From: Hydractinia symbiolongicarpus
Lineage: Eukaryota > Cnidaria > Hydrozoa > Anthoathecata > Hydractiniidae
Direction of reading: 5' to 3'
DNA length: 60,000 nt
Assembly (NCBI RefSeq): GCF_029227915.1
Contig: NC_079889.1
Span: forward strand, 2,482,001-2,542,000
Position 1 is the stretch's first letter; each line of letters starts with the position of its first letter. The notes under the pieces were generated by a model. The model was not told the origin of the DNA. It did no database searches and was given only the letters and a program-made list of their open reading frames with translations. The position numbers were made by a program, and so were the translations under genes. Shown in pieces: positions 11,938-24,400 of the stretch.

Positions 11938-12187
11938 CCTTCCAAACATTCCAAGTCAGCTCTTCGTCTGAATCAAATGTCTTTTCGCATGTTACGCAGA
12001 AGCAAATTGTATGTTCAGCAGTGGCTTTTACTTCTACTTTTTGCTCATGAGCAATCAGAGCTCTTACAGCCAACGTTCCATGTGATCCAGATGTTGGAAG
12101 CCCACGCTGGGAAAGGAAAAATTGAAGTTCAGCCATAGAAAGTTCTAAAAAATTCTGCAAACATTTAATATCTTCAACCGAAGCCAT
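11938..12187 (-). CDS. Predicted first exon, SAP-domain-like protein
   Basis: Starts at an ATG (MASVEDIKCLQNFLELSMAE) and runs to a strong donor G/GTAAGT. Residues about 10-45 fit a SAP DNA-binding helix pair: LSMAELQFFLSQRGLPTSG followed by LAVRALIAHE. After it comes CFCVTC, a possible partial zinc ligand set. The exon ends in phase 1 after VWK. Candidate exons at 7003-6941, 654-467 and 381-321 continue the frame. It could be a host gene or a domesticated or decaying mobile-element gene, since SAP domains also occur at the start of cnidarian element-borne proteins. Confidence 0.5.
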
Positions 12188-12590
12188 CAAGCTCACTTGA
12201 TTTAACTTTTTAGCTTTTTTAATTAATTTTTTTGTGTAAAATATATAAGAATTGATTAAAAATTAACTTGTATAAACAGGAAAACCACGCCACCACATAA
12301 ACTTCGCATCCCTGCTAGCAGCGGTGTTGTATTTTGTCATAGTGATTACCCAGAATGCTTTGCGCAACCGTGAAAGATCTATTACGTCTACCATTAATGA
12401 TCGATTAGGCCCCTGGGGGCTTATTTGTCAAAATGGGTTTTGGGGGACAGGGCTTATTCGGGAGGGGCGTGGCGGGGGGTTAAATGGGAGGGGACTTATA
12501 AAATTATACAAAAGTCTTAGTGTGCTAAAAATAAAAACAACAATTTTAATAAACACAACATATATTTCTAAAGTATAATAAAAACAAACA

Positions 12591-12749
12591 CTAATCGATC
12601 TCAATATCACTATTGCCTTCTTCGTCCTTGTCTACGATCGTCTCTAAGGGAGCCGCATCAATCATTTCCTCGGCATCTGGGATAAATGGGTTGTCTTCCG
12701 TCTCGTTTACCAGTTGTATTTGTTCATTGAGCATTGAGGGTATTTCGAA
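12591..12749 (-). pseudogene. Possible transposase C-terminal coding fragment
   Basis: Minus-strand frame FEIPSMLNEQIQLVNETED, NPFIPDAEEM and an acidic end up to the stop at 12591. It lies beside repeated GGGCTTATT motifs (12415-12500) typical of DNA-transposon ends. No catalytic domain is seen; family assignment is a guess. Confidence 0.3.
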
Positions 12750-12756
12750 CTCGTTG

Positions 12757-12935
12757 GGTGAGCGCAGAAGAACACAAAATGTGAAATTGAAAAGGAATAT
12801 TTAGGCGGGTCTCCTAAATTTGCTTCTTTGTATGTGATATTATGATGAACACTGGCAAATCAACGTTTACGCCTTGTTTATCTGCCAACTACACTTGATT
12901 TACTGAGAAAAAGCTCTTTGTAGGATGTAAACATA
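12757..12935 (+). repeat. Direct repeat, copy 1
   Basis: About 180 bases similar to 13358-13540, sharing GTGAAATTGAAAA.GAATATT and TTATCTGCCAACTACA-like blocks. Origin unknown. Confidence 0.6.
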
Positions 12936-13357
12936 TCCAAATTAGTTTTGCTTCACCCAGTGAACGGCTATCATGAATCGCGTTTGAACATATAAACTAC
13001 ATTGAAAAGGCTTCATTTATTTTTTCCATGAAGACTTTTGTAGTGTTTTCGCAAATACTAAACATGGTAGAGCAATTTTAAAGTAACAATTTCTGCACTT
13101 GAAAATTATGAAGTATGGATGACATTACACACTGGTTGTTCACGTTCCAGCTCAAAGATAGAAATTTCGACTATTCTTTCATAAAACCGCAACTAGACAT
13201 TCAACAATCAAGAGCAAAATTAATATCCCCAAAGTAACTTGTGAGGAATTGACGATTGATGTATGAATACAAAGCATAATAGTGAACACTCATGGTATTT
13301 CGGACATACATTGCTTGTAATGTATTCTCTAAGGCTCACACAAACGGATCATGTCTC

Positions 13358-13540
13358 GTTGGGTAAGCGCAGTAAAACACAGGATGTGAAATTGAAAATG
13401 AATATTTAGGCGTGTCTGCTAAATTTGTTTCTTTGTCTCTGATATTATGATGACCACCGGCGTATCTGCCATCATCCCTTGCTTATCTACCAACTACAAG
13501 TGATGTACTGATAAGAATCTCTTTGTGCGAAGATGTCACG
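13358..13540 (+). repeat. Direct repeat, copy 2
   Basis: Partner of the 12.76-kb copy, roughly 80 percent alike by eye, about 600 bases downstream. Confidence 0.6.
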
Positions 13541-13579
13541 ATAATTTTTCGTTTGTATATAGTGCGAGACCATTATGAA

Positions 13580-13695
13580 CGCCTCTTTACTACAGAGAAA
13601 TACGCTCTACTACAGGCTACTACACTCTACTACAGAAAAATACGCTTTACTACAGAGAAATACATTCTACTACGCTCTACTACACGCTACTAATT
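13580..13695. repeat. Short irregular tandem repeat
   Basis: Alternating CTACTACA, GAGAAATACGCT and CTCTACTACAG blocks of 10-20 bp. Confidence 0.7.
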
Positions 13696-13699
13696 TCCT

Positions 13700-16460
13700 A
13701 TTTCTCTATTTTTATTGTTTAAGTTTTATTCCATGAGTTACTAAAACTAAGGTTCACAAATATAATTTTTTAAAAAAAATTCTTGATGATTTGAATTCTG
13801 ATCGATTTCCATTTTCTCCTTAGAGAAAGCCTTTGTCTTTATACCACCTGTTAATGTTGCTGATAATATCTTACATTCTTATATTACTTTCTTAATGACT
13901 AGTACTGTAAATAGTTTTTAAAAAAAATAAAAAACAAGAATTTCCAAGAAAGACATATTTTCTTCAACCATTGTCTCATTATGATGTCATTACTTCCTGT
14001 GATGACATATCAACTTAAATATTTTGTCACTAATTAAGTCACAACATATTGATGCTTCTTTGTGCCAAGTTTTGTCACTTAAAACCAAACTGAACAAAAG
14101 TTACAGCCCGCAGGCACTTTATGCCCCCCCCCATACTTACAAGGGTCAAAAAAGCCCATACAAATAGTCGTTACCATAGTGATCAATTATTATGCAGAAG
14201 CGTGCTTTCCATCCCACATCCTTTATAGTTTTGTAAAAGAGATTTAAAATGTAAGTGATACTCTCTTAAAAATTTAACACTGTGAAAGAGCTTTTAAGTT
14301 TCTTACAGAAATTTTATACTTTAAAAAGCTTTTTTCTTCTTCTTGAGAGAATGAGTAGAACGCAAGTTATGATGAGTATTCTGACAATTGGAGGTTAAAA
14401 ATTGTGGAAAAAATTTTAATACTAAATAACTCCAAAAGTAAAAAACAATAAGAAAAAATTAAAAAAGCATTTTTAGATCAATGTCTTGTGATCACAAAAA
14501 AGCAAACAGCAAACTTCAGAAATTAGTAGTTTTGTAAAAGAGATTGCATTTGTAGGAGAGGGGTAATTTTTTTGTGTCTATTAAACCTTCAAAATTTATT
14601 TTTTCTTAATAAATAAATATAGGTAATCATATAGGCTTTCTAAAAATATATACATTAATATATCAAAATAAAGTTTTGGTGAATTAAAAGCATTTTAAAA
14701 TATCACATCTTTTTTGTATATTCATGCCTTAACCTTAAACTTACAGTTTATAAGTAATATGAATTGATAGAGTATAGAGATTATCATAAATCTGTGTATA
14801 TATATAAAAAAGTAAACTCTTTTTAAAGTCTGGATTTCAGCTGCGAACGTGCTTAATTTTTGGCAAAATCTCAGTCTCAATGTTCGTAAAAGCCAGGTCC
14901 TAATATATTTTGGTTTCTTTCATGAAATCTTGAAAATTAATCTTGCAGAATTGTTCAAATTGTTTATTTACAGAAAATAATCTCCATGGCATTCTTTTTT
15001 GTTTTTGACCCCACAAAAAAAACTCACATTGTTTTCATTTGTTAAAGTTCGATATGACAAGCATTCCGTGGACAAAATTTTAGAGAAATTTTTTTTTTAC
15101 TCAGTACGTCAGTAACCATAGAGTTATTTTTTTTCAAGCAACAATTTTTAAATTGTTTCGTGAAGTGATCCTCTTAAGGAAAAATGTTTTTGACTGAGTG
15201 AAATCACTGGACGATTTCATTTGCCTGAAAAATACCAAGATGGTAACTCTCTGAATACAAAATTTAAGAATTAGGATATCATCCCTTTTGTCAACCTTAT
15301 ATTTTGGAATTTTTAACAATTTTTTTTACCAAATATAATCTATGATAGAGGCCTAAAATGTGACACAAATAAGCAAGAACATTCCAAGGAAAGTTTAAAG
15401 TCCAACATTCCCCACCAAATTAAATTAGTATACTAATTCTGAAATCACAAATGTGTAAAATGTGAGTTATGTAATCCTGGCTAATGTTTTTTTCACAGAT
15501 GTTGTTTAAAAAAAAGGTACACTGGAGACACAGGATATATACCAGCAACATCACCAATTTTTGTAAACAGCTTCAAATTTTACGTTTGTTTGGAACAAGT
15601 CAACAAGCCAACTAGCTAGCTACCCATATCATTATATTCAAATCTAGCTAACACCTAGCTCATTTAACACCAAGAATAATACACAAAAGCATTAGAATGG
15701 CCCAGTGATGCATACTATTATCCCATATTATCACCAAATGGTTATAACAATCTGTATGACAAATTAACTTGGCAAATATGGCAAGTAAACAAACCATGTT
15801 TGCACTACTTCGCTGCAAACTTAAAATTCGCTTATAAGTAATCTCGTTTTCATGTTATTCGGTATTATATAATATATTATATAAGTAAACCAGTCGTGAT
15901 TTGTTTTAGGCATGGTGTTTCAATGCAATAATATATTTGGCCTCATTTTGAGCTACGCAGACCCACACAGTGTGCCATCTTCCCAATTTCCCTCACATGG
16001 CTTGGGTTAACCCAGGGCTATGGTAACATTCACTCGCCCATGTTGAATCGCCGTCAAGAGGAATCGAACCCCGGTCTCTCGCACAGAGTACGAGAGCTAT
16101 AACCACTAATCTATGGCGCCACAAAAATAAATCTTACAAATATATATACTTATGGGGACCCTTTTTCAAAAATTTACCAAATACTTACTTAAATTAATGA
16201 ATTTCTTCAAGAAAAAGAAGAAAAGGGGAAATCTATGAATTTCAATAATATATACCTTAACCGTATTTATGCAGAGGCAGGTAAAATCAACCCACTCACA
16301 ACTTAAAAAGATGCTGATTTCAAAAGGTCACCTAAATTTTCCTTAAATGTCCTGATTTTTCTTCTCAAATCATCTGAAAAAAATTTTAACATTTGGTTAT
16401 TTTTTTATAGTTTTTATATTGTTTATTTTGAATCACCACTATCAAAGCTCCTCAATTTTG
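13700..16460. other. Gene-free AT-rich interval
   Basis: No frame with coding character or bounded by splice sites. Holds one SINE-like copy at 16.0 kb; otherwise I see nothing. Confidence 0.5.
16001..16122 (-). repeat. tRNA-derived SINE-like copy (family 1)
   Basis: Reverse-complement copy of the 10.7-kb element, with a better B box (GGGTTCGATTCC) and the same A-box region TAGATTAGTGGTTATAGC. Confidence 0.65.
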
Positions 16461-16965
16461 TTAAAGGGGAACTCCAGTGAAAATCACTTTTTTCTTTTTC
16501 CTTTTATACGTACTCGAAAAAGCATAAGAAATAAAAAACAGCTTACTTAACTTGTTTCCTTATTTAAAATTGTTGTACTAGCCTTCGCATATTTATTTTT
16601 TTTCTCATAAAAAAACAGACATGCGCGATTTCATTAAGACTGGACCTGATTATAAATAATGACGACACATTGTGCAGAAAGTTGGAGAGTATATATATAT
16701 TAAATATAAACTTATAGTTTACATTTAAATTGTTTGTTTTTGTATGTATTTAACCAATCGATCGGAGAAATGTAAAAAAGTTAGTTTTCATAGAATCCCG
16801 TCTTTAAAAAAGAAAGAATTCAAACAAAAAATGACTTAAAAAAATGTCGTGCAATCAAAGTTTTTATATAAAAAGTAAGAAAGATTTTTTACTGAATTTT
16901 TGGCGAAAAGAATGTAAAAAAAGCGATAAAATATATTATATATGGCTGTAGCTTTGTAAAGGTTA
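16461..16965 (+). mobile_element. Second, truncated Kolobok-like copy
   Basis: Starts with TTAA and AGGGGAACTCCAGTGAAAAT, and tracks the 7.5-kb copy through the THAP start (SEKCKKVSFHRIPS). It then jumps to sequence equivalent to about 8.9 kb (GGCTGTAGCTTTGTAAAG). An inverted piece of the left end (CTTTCTGCACGATGTG) follows near 17060. The right terminus is missing. Confidence 0.6.
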
Positions 16966-17099
16966 TGTAATTTTCGTCATTATAACAAGACATCTTATCA
17001 ACGAACAATGCAAACAGTAAGTAAACAAAACTTTTAGAAGGCGAGCTACCAATCTTACAGACTTTCTGCACGATGTGGCATAAGCTTATTTATTAGGAC

Positions 17100-20000
17100 T
17101 TATTGAAATTAAAAATGTTTTGTATAATTAGTTCTTGCAAAAATAATTCTATAAAATATCCTGTAATGGTTCTGCTGTTTTACGTAACGGAATGTCTAAG
17201 GGAAGCTTTTATGATATCTGAAGCTGTCTACATATATATCCTTCTCTTTAATTCTTTGTTTTTTTCATGGTTCAAAACACCACAAAAATAAAAAATCTTT
17301 TCATAAATTTGATTTGAAACCTTACAATTTTCATAAGTTTTCAGAGTTTTTTTTTAATAGAGTTTACCTAGCTAGGTACTAGCTAGCTAAACTATATTAA
17401 AGTATTATGTAACCTGCTAAAAAAAGGAACATATTTTTTAAAAATTGAAAGACGCTTATTACAGTTACCAAGATAATTTTTCTTGCATATTTTCTGGAAC
17501 ATAAATTAGAGTTCCGCTTTTGTTAGTCGCATAAATTAACGTGTTCGCATAATCTGGCGATATATTGGCGAAAAATCACTAAATCATACCAAGGTATTTT
17601 TCGTTGTCTTCTCTCATATCAAAAAGACAAAAAAACCTGGGGACAAGGGTCCATATGTTTAATACTCCACAATAACTCTTTTGAATATAAATGAACTTTA
17701 GAATTAGGTTTTTACATGTTATGAAAAAATTTCTCTTCTCAGCTAAAAAGTTTTTGGATATAGATTGCTCTACAACTAATAAAATAGCTTTGTTTTAATT
17801 TTTTTTGGAGTATCCCAAGAGATCATGTTTCCATTACCGATGTTTACTGTTGCACAGTGTCAAGTTAATTTTAAAGATAATAAAAACAACTTTAAGAACC
17901 ATTAATATTTTTAGAGAAGGCAGCTATACACCTACTAAACATTTCCAAAGTTTAATGTTCAACATAAAAATAACTTTTCATAATTTTTTAATTTACCAGG
18001 GAAAACTATATATTTAAAACAAGGAAGATAAGTCAATTTAACAGCTCTTATTTAAATAAAAAACAAAATGACAAACAGAAATTTTATGCCAATGAACAGG
18101 AATCGAAATAACTACCAGTCATCGGTCATGACCAACCAAAACTTGAGTTATGACTGACCATCTTTTCTCATTCTTACCCTGGTGATCAGTCAGTAATTGT
18201 TATTCTTTCTAAGTTATAATTTTCAAGTTTCTGGGAATAAAATGAAGTGAAGCACACCCAACAAATACTTTCTTTGGAGTGCGAGTTTGTTCCATACTCG
18301 ATCAATCTCCACCATTTTTCGAAATTTACTGTTAATATTTTTTTTCAATCACGCAAATTATTACTTTCAGGATATAACTTTTATTTGTATTAGTTTATTA
18401 GTTTGTTTATCCTGTTCGCAGGGCACAATTTTTTTTCCTCACCATGTGTTATTAATCACACCAGTGAACTGAATTGTATGGATAACATGTTAAGCTCCCT
18501 TATACTGTCGATTACACACCTGCCTTTCAAATTTCTTATTTTGATCCCTGATTAATCCAAGGTTTTTTAGTAAAATAAACCATTCATTTCAGCAAGAAGA
18601 TCCAAGTTCTAACAGCCATTACAACTGGCTAAGCAAGTAAAAAAATAAATTAAAAATTAAAAAAAATCACTTCTACCTCGTACAGGTTGCTTTTATAAAA
18701 CCCAGATGAAATAGAATTAATAAATAAACTATTTTCAATTTAGTTCATTTTAGCTTTTCAAGTTGGACTTATGGATCATCATGTCTCTCAATATAAGGAA
18801 TTGACACGAATTGAGTCTTTCCTGTATCGAAATTAAACTGATCTTGGAAGATTTTTTTTTTTTTTAATTTGCTTACTTAAGACAATTTTTGTTAATTTAG
18901 CTTGAATTTAAACAATATTGCGAGACGAAACCAGACGATATCGGAAAGATAAAGTACAACAAGAAGAAATGATTGTTCTGAGCCTACTAATTTAATTTTC
19001 CAAAAGAATAAATATTTTGAATAGTGTTTTTAGTTTCCTCCTAAATTGTGCGGATGTAAAACAAAAACAATAATTTTCGTTATCATATCTGTTACATAAA
19101 ACGCTCAAATTAATGACTTTTACTAACAATTAAAAACTCCTTTTAACAAACAGGTTGTTAAAAATTACTTATCTATACTCTATCAACCTAGGTGGGATAT
19201 GATGCTCAAATAAGTATTGCCAGCCTTGTTCTTAGGGGTTCTTAGAAAACTAACAATCCGCGGGGGCAAGGTCACTTAAGTTACTCAGATATGGATTTAG
19301 CTGATGAAACTTTTGAACTTAAGGTGGCAGTCAGAATTTCTTTTGTACATAATTAGTTACATAAAATTGTTTTCACACTATATATATTTATATATTTCTG
19401 TTATAACACACTTGTCACGATTTTATAGCTATATTACTATTATCTTTCACCAAAATACCTTAACAATTCCTCTTTAAATTAAAACTTATAATAATTAATT
19501 TAATCTAAGGCCAGGATACACCTGTATAATATCATTAAATATATTTTACAATAAATTTATAATTTTTCTACAATATACTTATAATTTCTTGTATTGTGAT
19601 ACTTTCATACCATCGTTGCCACAACAACGCTAGCAGATAATAGATATATCATCACACAAACAAAAAGGCATTCAAAACCATATTACCAACAATATTATTA
19701 AAATCAAATTGGTTTGATTTTATTTAAATATTATAGCTATGCTGCAAATTATGAGGTTATGACACACATACCAGGTGTTGACATTATACATATTAAAACT
19801 ACATATTAAAGCTATATTATAAGAAATTATATATTTCAGTGATATCATACAAGTGTATCAGGCCCTTTAGTCTGCGTGCTTGCAAATTATACAGAAAGAA
19901 ATGAGTAATTATTAAAAAGAAACGTTAATAACAAAAACAGTGCATTATGTAGGAATTTAGGCGATCTTCATTATGCTACACTGCACAAGCTTTAACTTTT

Positions 20001-23000
20001 GATAGTATTTTTGTTTTACTTTAAAAATTTTATTCAGACAAAATTTAAAAGTCAAAATGTTTTTTTAGAGTTTTTAGTTTCAATAATGGCAAATAGTTCA
20101 ATTAGTATTATTAACCTAAGTAAAGTTGCATTAAACTTTGTTTTCATCACATCGAAACAAAGAAAATAAGAAACAACATTTTACTACTAAATGACTCGCT
20201 TGAAACAAACATATTTTTTTTGAAAACAACTTTAATCAGTATACTGTATTTAACTTCTTACGTTTTATGTTCAGAAAAACTGGTTAAGAACCTCTGAAAT
20301 AAAAATTACATTTTGTATATTTTCTTACAGCATGTTATGCTATAAAAATAAACTTATTTCATTTTTGCAACATTTTTTCGGCTATCGGAGACAAGAAAGT
20401 TAATACTGAGAGAGTCCCTAGCTGAAACACTAAGTTCTCGTGTTTGGGGTTCAAAAGTTTAGTAGTCCCCCACTTGTCTCCAACATGAAAAATAAAAATG
20501 CAGGAAAAAGCTCCCAGGTCACAAAAAATACAAATTCTCGTTGAAAAACAAGGATTTTTTACATAGAAATTTCTGGTGACTCATCAATTTTGGTTTCAAG
20601 TTAAAATCATTTTATTATGTATTGAGGCCTATATTTTTAGGAAATGTAAACAGGCATAAATAATACACTTAGTAAATAAATAAATGTGGACAGCTAAAAA
20701 AGGGTTATTGCCACCTTAACAAAACACAAAAACATGTTTTAGCTACCCCCTTTTTATCAGGGAAAAATATTATATTTATATAAAATAAAAGCTATAAAAG
20801 TAATACACAAAAACAGGCCTATCAATAAGAAAATAACAGCAGAGCAATAAATAGCTCCCTCAAGGTCACAGTCTTTTTTATTTATTTTATTTTATCTTTT
20901 TTTATATATTTTGGTTCTTTTTTTCTGTAAATAATAAAAAAGGGAACATTGATTTCCATGTAAGATGAATTGATATTGTTCAGCCAGAAAATTTTTTTGG
21001 AATTGGGGGAGCAATTAATGGCTCAGCTAGTTTCTCATTTCAGAATTATGCGAATTATTGATAGGCCTGCAAAAAGTTGGTAAATGCACATTAAAGTTTA
21101 AGGTAGGAAAAGTGCCATTTTATTAAATATATTTTAGTGTTTTCTGCAGTGATATAATTTATCCACGTTTGTGGTGACAAACGTAAAAAAAGGTAATTGA
21201 TTTTCCGCCAAAAGTTTGTTTGTGCATTGCTTTAGGAGGTAACTTAGCTATACTCTGGAAAATCAATTGAATTCTTGTTACATGTCTTTGGGTTCTTTCA
21301 GCTCATGCAGTCACACAAAGTTATAGGGACTTCTTATTTGTAAATTCACCAAGCCATAAAATTACCAATGGTATATGTTTTGAAAACACGCTGTTTTGTA
21401 TAAACTTATAATTCCCAACCTACATCTCTAAAATGTGCACTTGTAAAAGTACCTTGACAAATGTGAATATGAGGAGACAGACAATCAAAGCACAAATATA
21501 AAAAAGGCAGTGTAAGGCTTCCATAATAAATTTCCTTGAAAGATTTTTTAGGTCTTAGTAAAATGATATGATTTACCACGTAATTACTTTCCTGTTTTAA
21601 ATAGAACAAGAAACAGTATAGACAACACTACAATTATACTGTTAATTCTGTGGTAAGGCAACTGCAACTTACTTAATTGTTCTATGGGCCTGACCGACCA
21701 ATGAAAACAAAAAAATAATAAAAAACAAAAAGGAAAAAAAAAAATTTCCCCTTCCCATTTTGTGAAAATATAATGAGTATAGAACATAATCAATGTTATT
21801 TTTTGTTAGTTGAATGTTAATTTACAATGATTTGCCGAAGGACCGTAAGCTACTATCAACTTTGCCGTAGAACAACTAATTAAGTTGAGTCATCCAACAG
21901 TAATGTATGTTTGTCCTTTTTTTAACAGATAAGTTTTTACAGAAAAATTAACACGTCTTACAATTGAAAAAGGGTTGAGAAAAATTGTTTTAGGATCTCT
22001 TGGCCACTGAGACATTCATCATAGAGGTAAAAAATCTTTGGGACGAAGTTGAAAAAAGACATGGGAAGCCTGAAAAATATTTGTTTGGGAAGCATGCAAA
22101 ATATATGCATAATCAGTACAATTTTGTCTAAAAATTGCAAGGAATAAATATCAGTATTATTCATTAGTATTGAAGTCTCAATAATAAAAACAAAAAAAAG
22201 AACTCAGTTTAAAAGTCAGTAGTGATCAGAATTAATTAAAAGCAATTGCCTGAAGCCACTAGTAAAAACAGGAGAAAAAAATAGGAGTCATTGTGCTATT
22301 GTGATTAAACAAAAGAATTTAGAAAACAACTGTTTCGACTTTAATATTTTAGACAGCTCTTGGTTTTAAATTAACTTAATATAATTATATATAGTGGATA
22401 ATAAAAAACGATTTTGAATCACCTCACATCCCTGCGTCAAAAAAGATAATAATTAAGTAGTAATTTTTGTCGTTCACTCATTCATTGAAAAAACATAGAA
22501 AAGACATGACAGTATTTTTTTTGCCATTGTCATTGCAAATTACAAAGACCTTGGATGGCACATCTCTGTGAGCAGTAGTTGAAATTATGGGTAATTAGTC
22601 CATCATGGGTATGAACTATTTTTCTCTCCAGGTTATATACATTATTTAGTTTAGTCATTTAAACCCTTTTTTACCTTTCTATTTCATGGTCCTGCTATGT
22701 GACTTTACCAAAACCAATAAAATGATTTTTAGTTGTATATAATTTTTATTTGTATTTTTTCTCACCCGTCCTTATTTGGTAAAGCCCATGCCTATAAAAC
22801 TGCATGTTAGTAAATGTATTAGTAAATAGATGGATTTTGTCATCATTTGTTTACTTTTCAGCAGTAAGCTTTTTGCCTCTGGCATTTGCGTTGAAGGAAG
22901 AAAGATGCTAGGATTTGGTGAAGAGAGGTTTTTCCTGTGGATTTCTTCCCATAAAAAAATGAGGTTTAAACTTTTATTAAGTCTGAATTGATGCCTTTGT

Positions 23001-24400
23001 GTGACAAAATGGACTGATAATCACACTGCTTCACATAGACTAGAGCCCCCATATTTTATAACCCAAGTCAAAAGAGCATACTGCTGAAAATGTAAACAAT
23101 GAAATTCCTCTGTGTGCTTGTGCTTATAATATTTACAAAAAACCCTTATACAGCACATTGTACAAATAACTTAGGAATAGTGTGTTACTTTATATTATAT
23201 ATTAGAGGCTTTTTATCCTACGTACTAGCTAGTTTTTATATCTGACATTTACGACTTGTGAAACTTGCATTATAAACCTTATTTCTTAGTTCCTTACTTA
23301 GCTATTATAACTCGAAAAATGGAAGGGGACTTACAGATAGAAAAATAGTTTATAAACTTACTTTATATTCTTCTTAATAGTTCTTAAAAGAACTGTTTTT
23401 TTATGCTTCTTTGATATTATATAATTTATTTCTTGTTCGACTGTTCCTTTCTTTTCCTTCTGGCCGCATAATACAACAAAGTGCATTTCGGGCAGGTTCG
23501 GGATCGTGAAAATCTTTGACTGACGTTTTTATTGGCTTATATCGACCACGTGACCGGACGCTTCTATTTTAATCGTCTAGATTTTGCAAAGCGGGGAATA
23601 CGGGATTTTAGGCATTCTGGTTGGCCTAGCGCTCTCAGATATGATATCCAACCCCCCAGGGCTCTTATTCTCTTTTTGACAATTTCGCCAGGTGGTGTGC
23701 ATATATATTTAACCTTTTTACGATCATATAATTACTCCAATTATATGGGTGAAATATGTTTTTACATTTTATACACGACGTAATTGCATATAATTGATCC
23801 AATTACGTTGACTATTGTTACAATCAACCCTCTGAAGTATCATCACACATGTTCAATAAGCAACAATAACAAATTTTCCCCTTTGAAGTAAAAAAGTTCT
23901 CTTTGAAGTAGGAAAAAGTTCTTTGAAGTAAAAAATATTCTTTTAGTTATTATAAGTAACTATAACTAACTATATGTCAAGTTTAAACCTTACAAATTTA
24001 TGTTACTGTAAATGGAAAAAGTAAACATCAATCTATCATGAAATAGAAAAAAAGTAATAAACTGCCCTTTTCAAATGTGAATAAAATTTGCTGCGTTGGC
24101 GCCTCAAACGAAGGGTCTTAAAGTAAGCCAAAATAGCTAAAATGTTTATATAATTATTAAAATTAACATTATTTTTGTCAATATTTACAGAAAAAATAAT
24201 AAAAATCTATCATAAGCTACACAAATGCAAGAGAAATAATGCTGACGTCCGCAAAGAAATTCTGACAAAGTCAGCATTTGAATCATGATTTTTAATTGTC
24301 ATGTGACAGATATCATCCATACCAAGTTTTATAATTTATAACCTAACACAAGGGAAGTTATGATGTTAGGGCACTAAATTATTGTGCTTGAGCATTTAAT
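17100..24400. other. Gene-free AT-rich interval
   Basis: Only short, low-complexity frames. Small repeats include a CTTTGAAGTA triplication near 23880-23940. The segment at 23440-23700 is richer in CG and contains CACGTG, but no transcript start or coding exon could be supported. Confidence 0.45.

Noticed and set aside
20385-20480. Structured RNA or small inverted repeat (GGAGACAAG / CTTGTCTCC)
   Set aside because: Only nine paired bases and no further conserved structure; could be chance.
23440-23700. Promoter or CpG-rich gene start
   Set aside because: Locally higher CG content and a CACGTG motif, but no downstream exon on either strand to support a gene.
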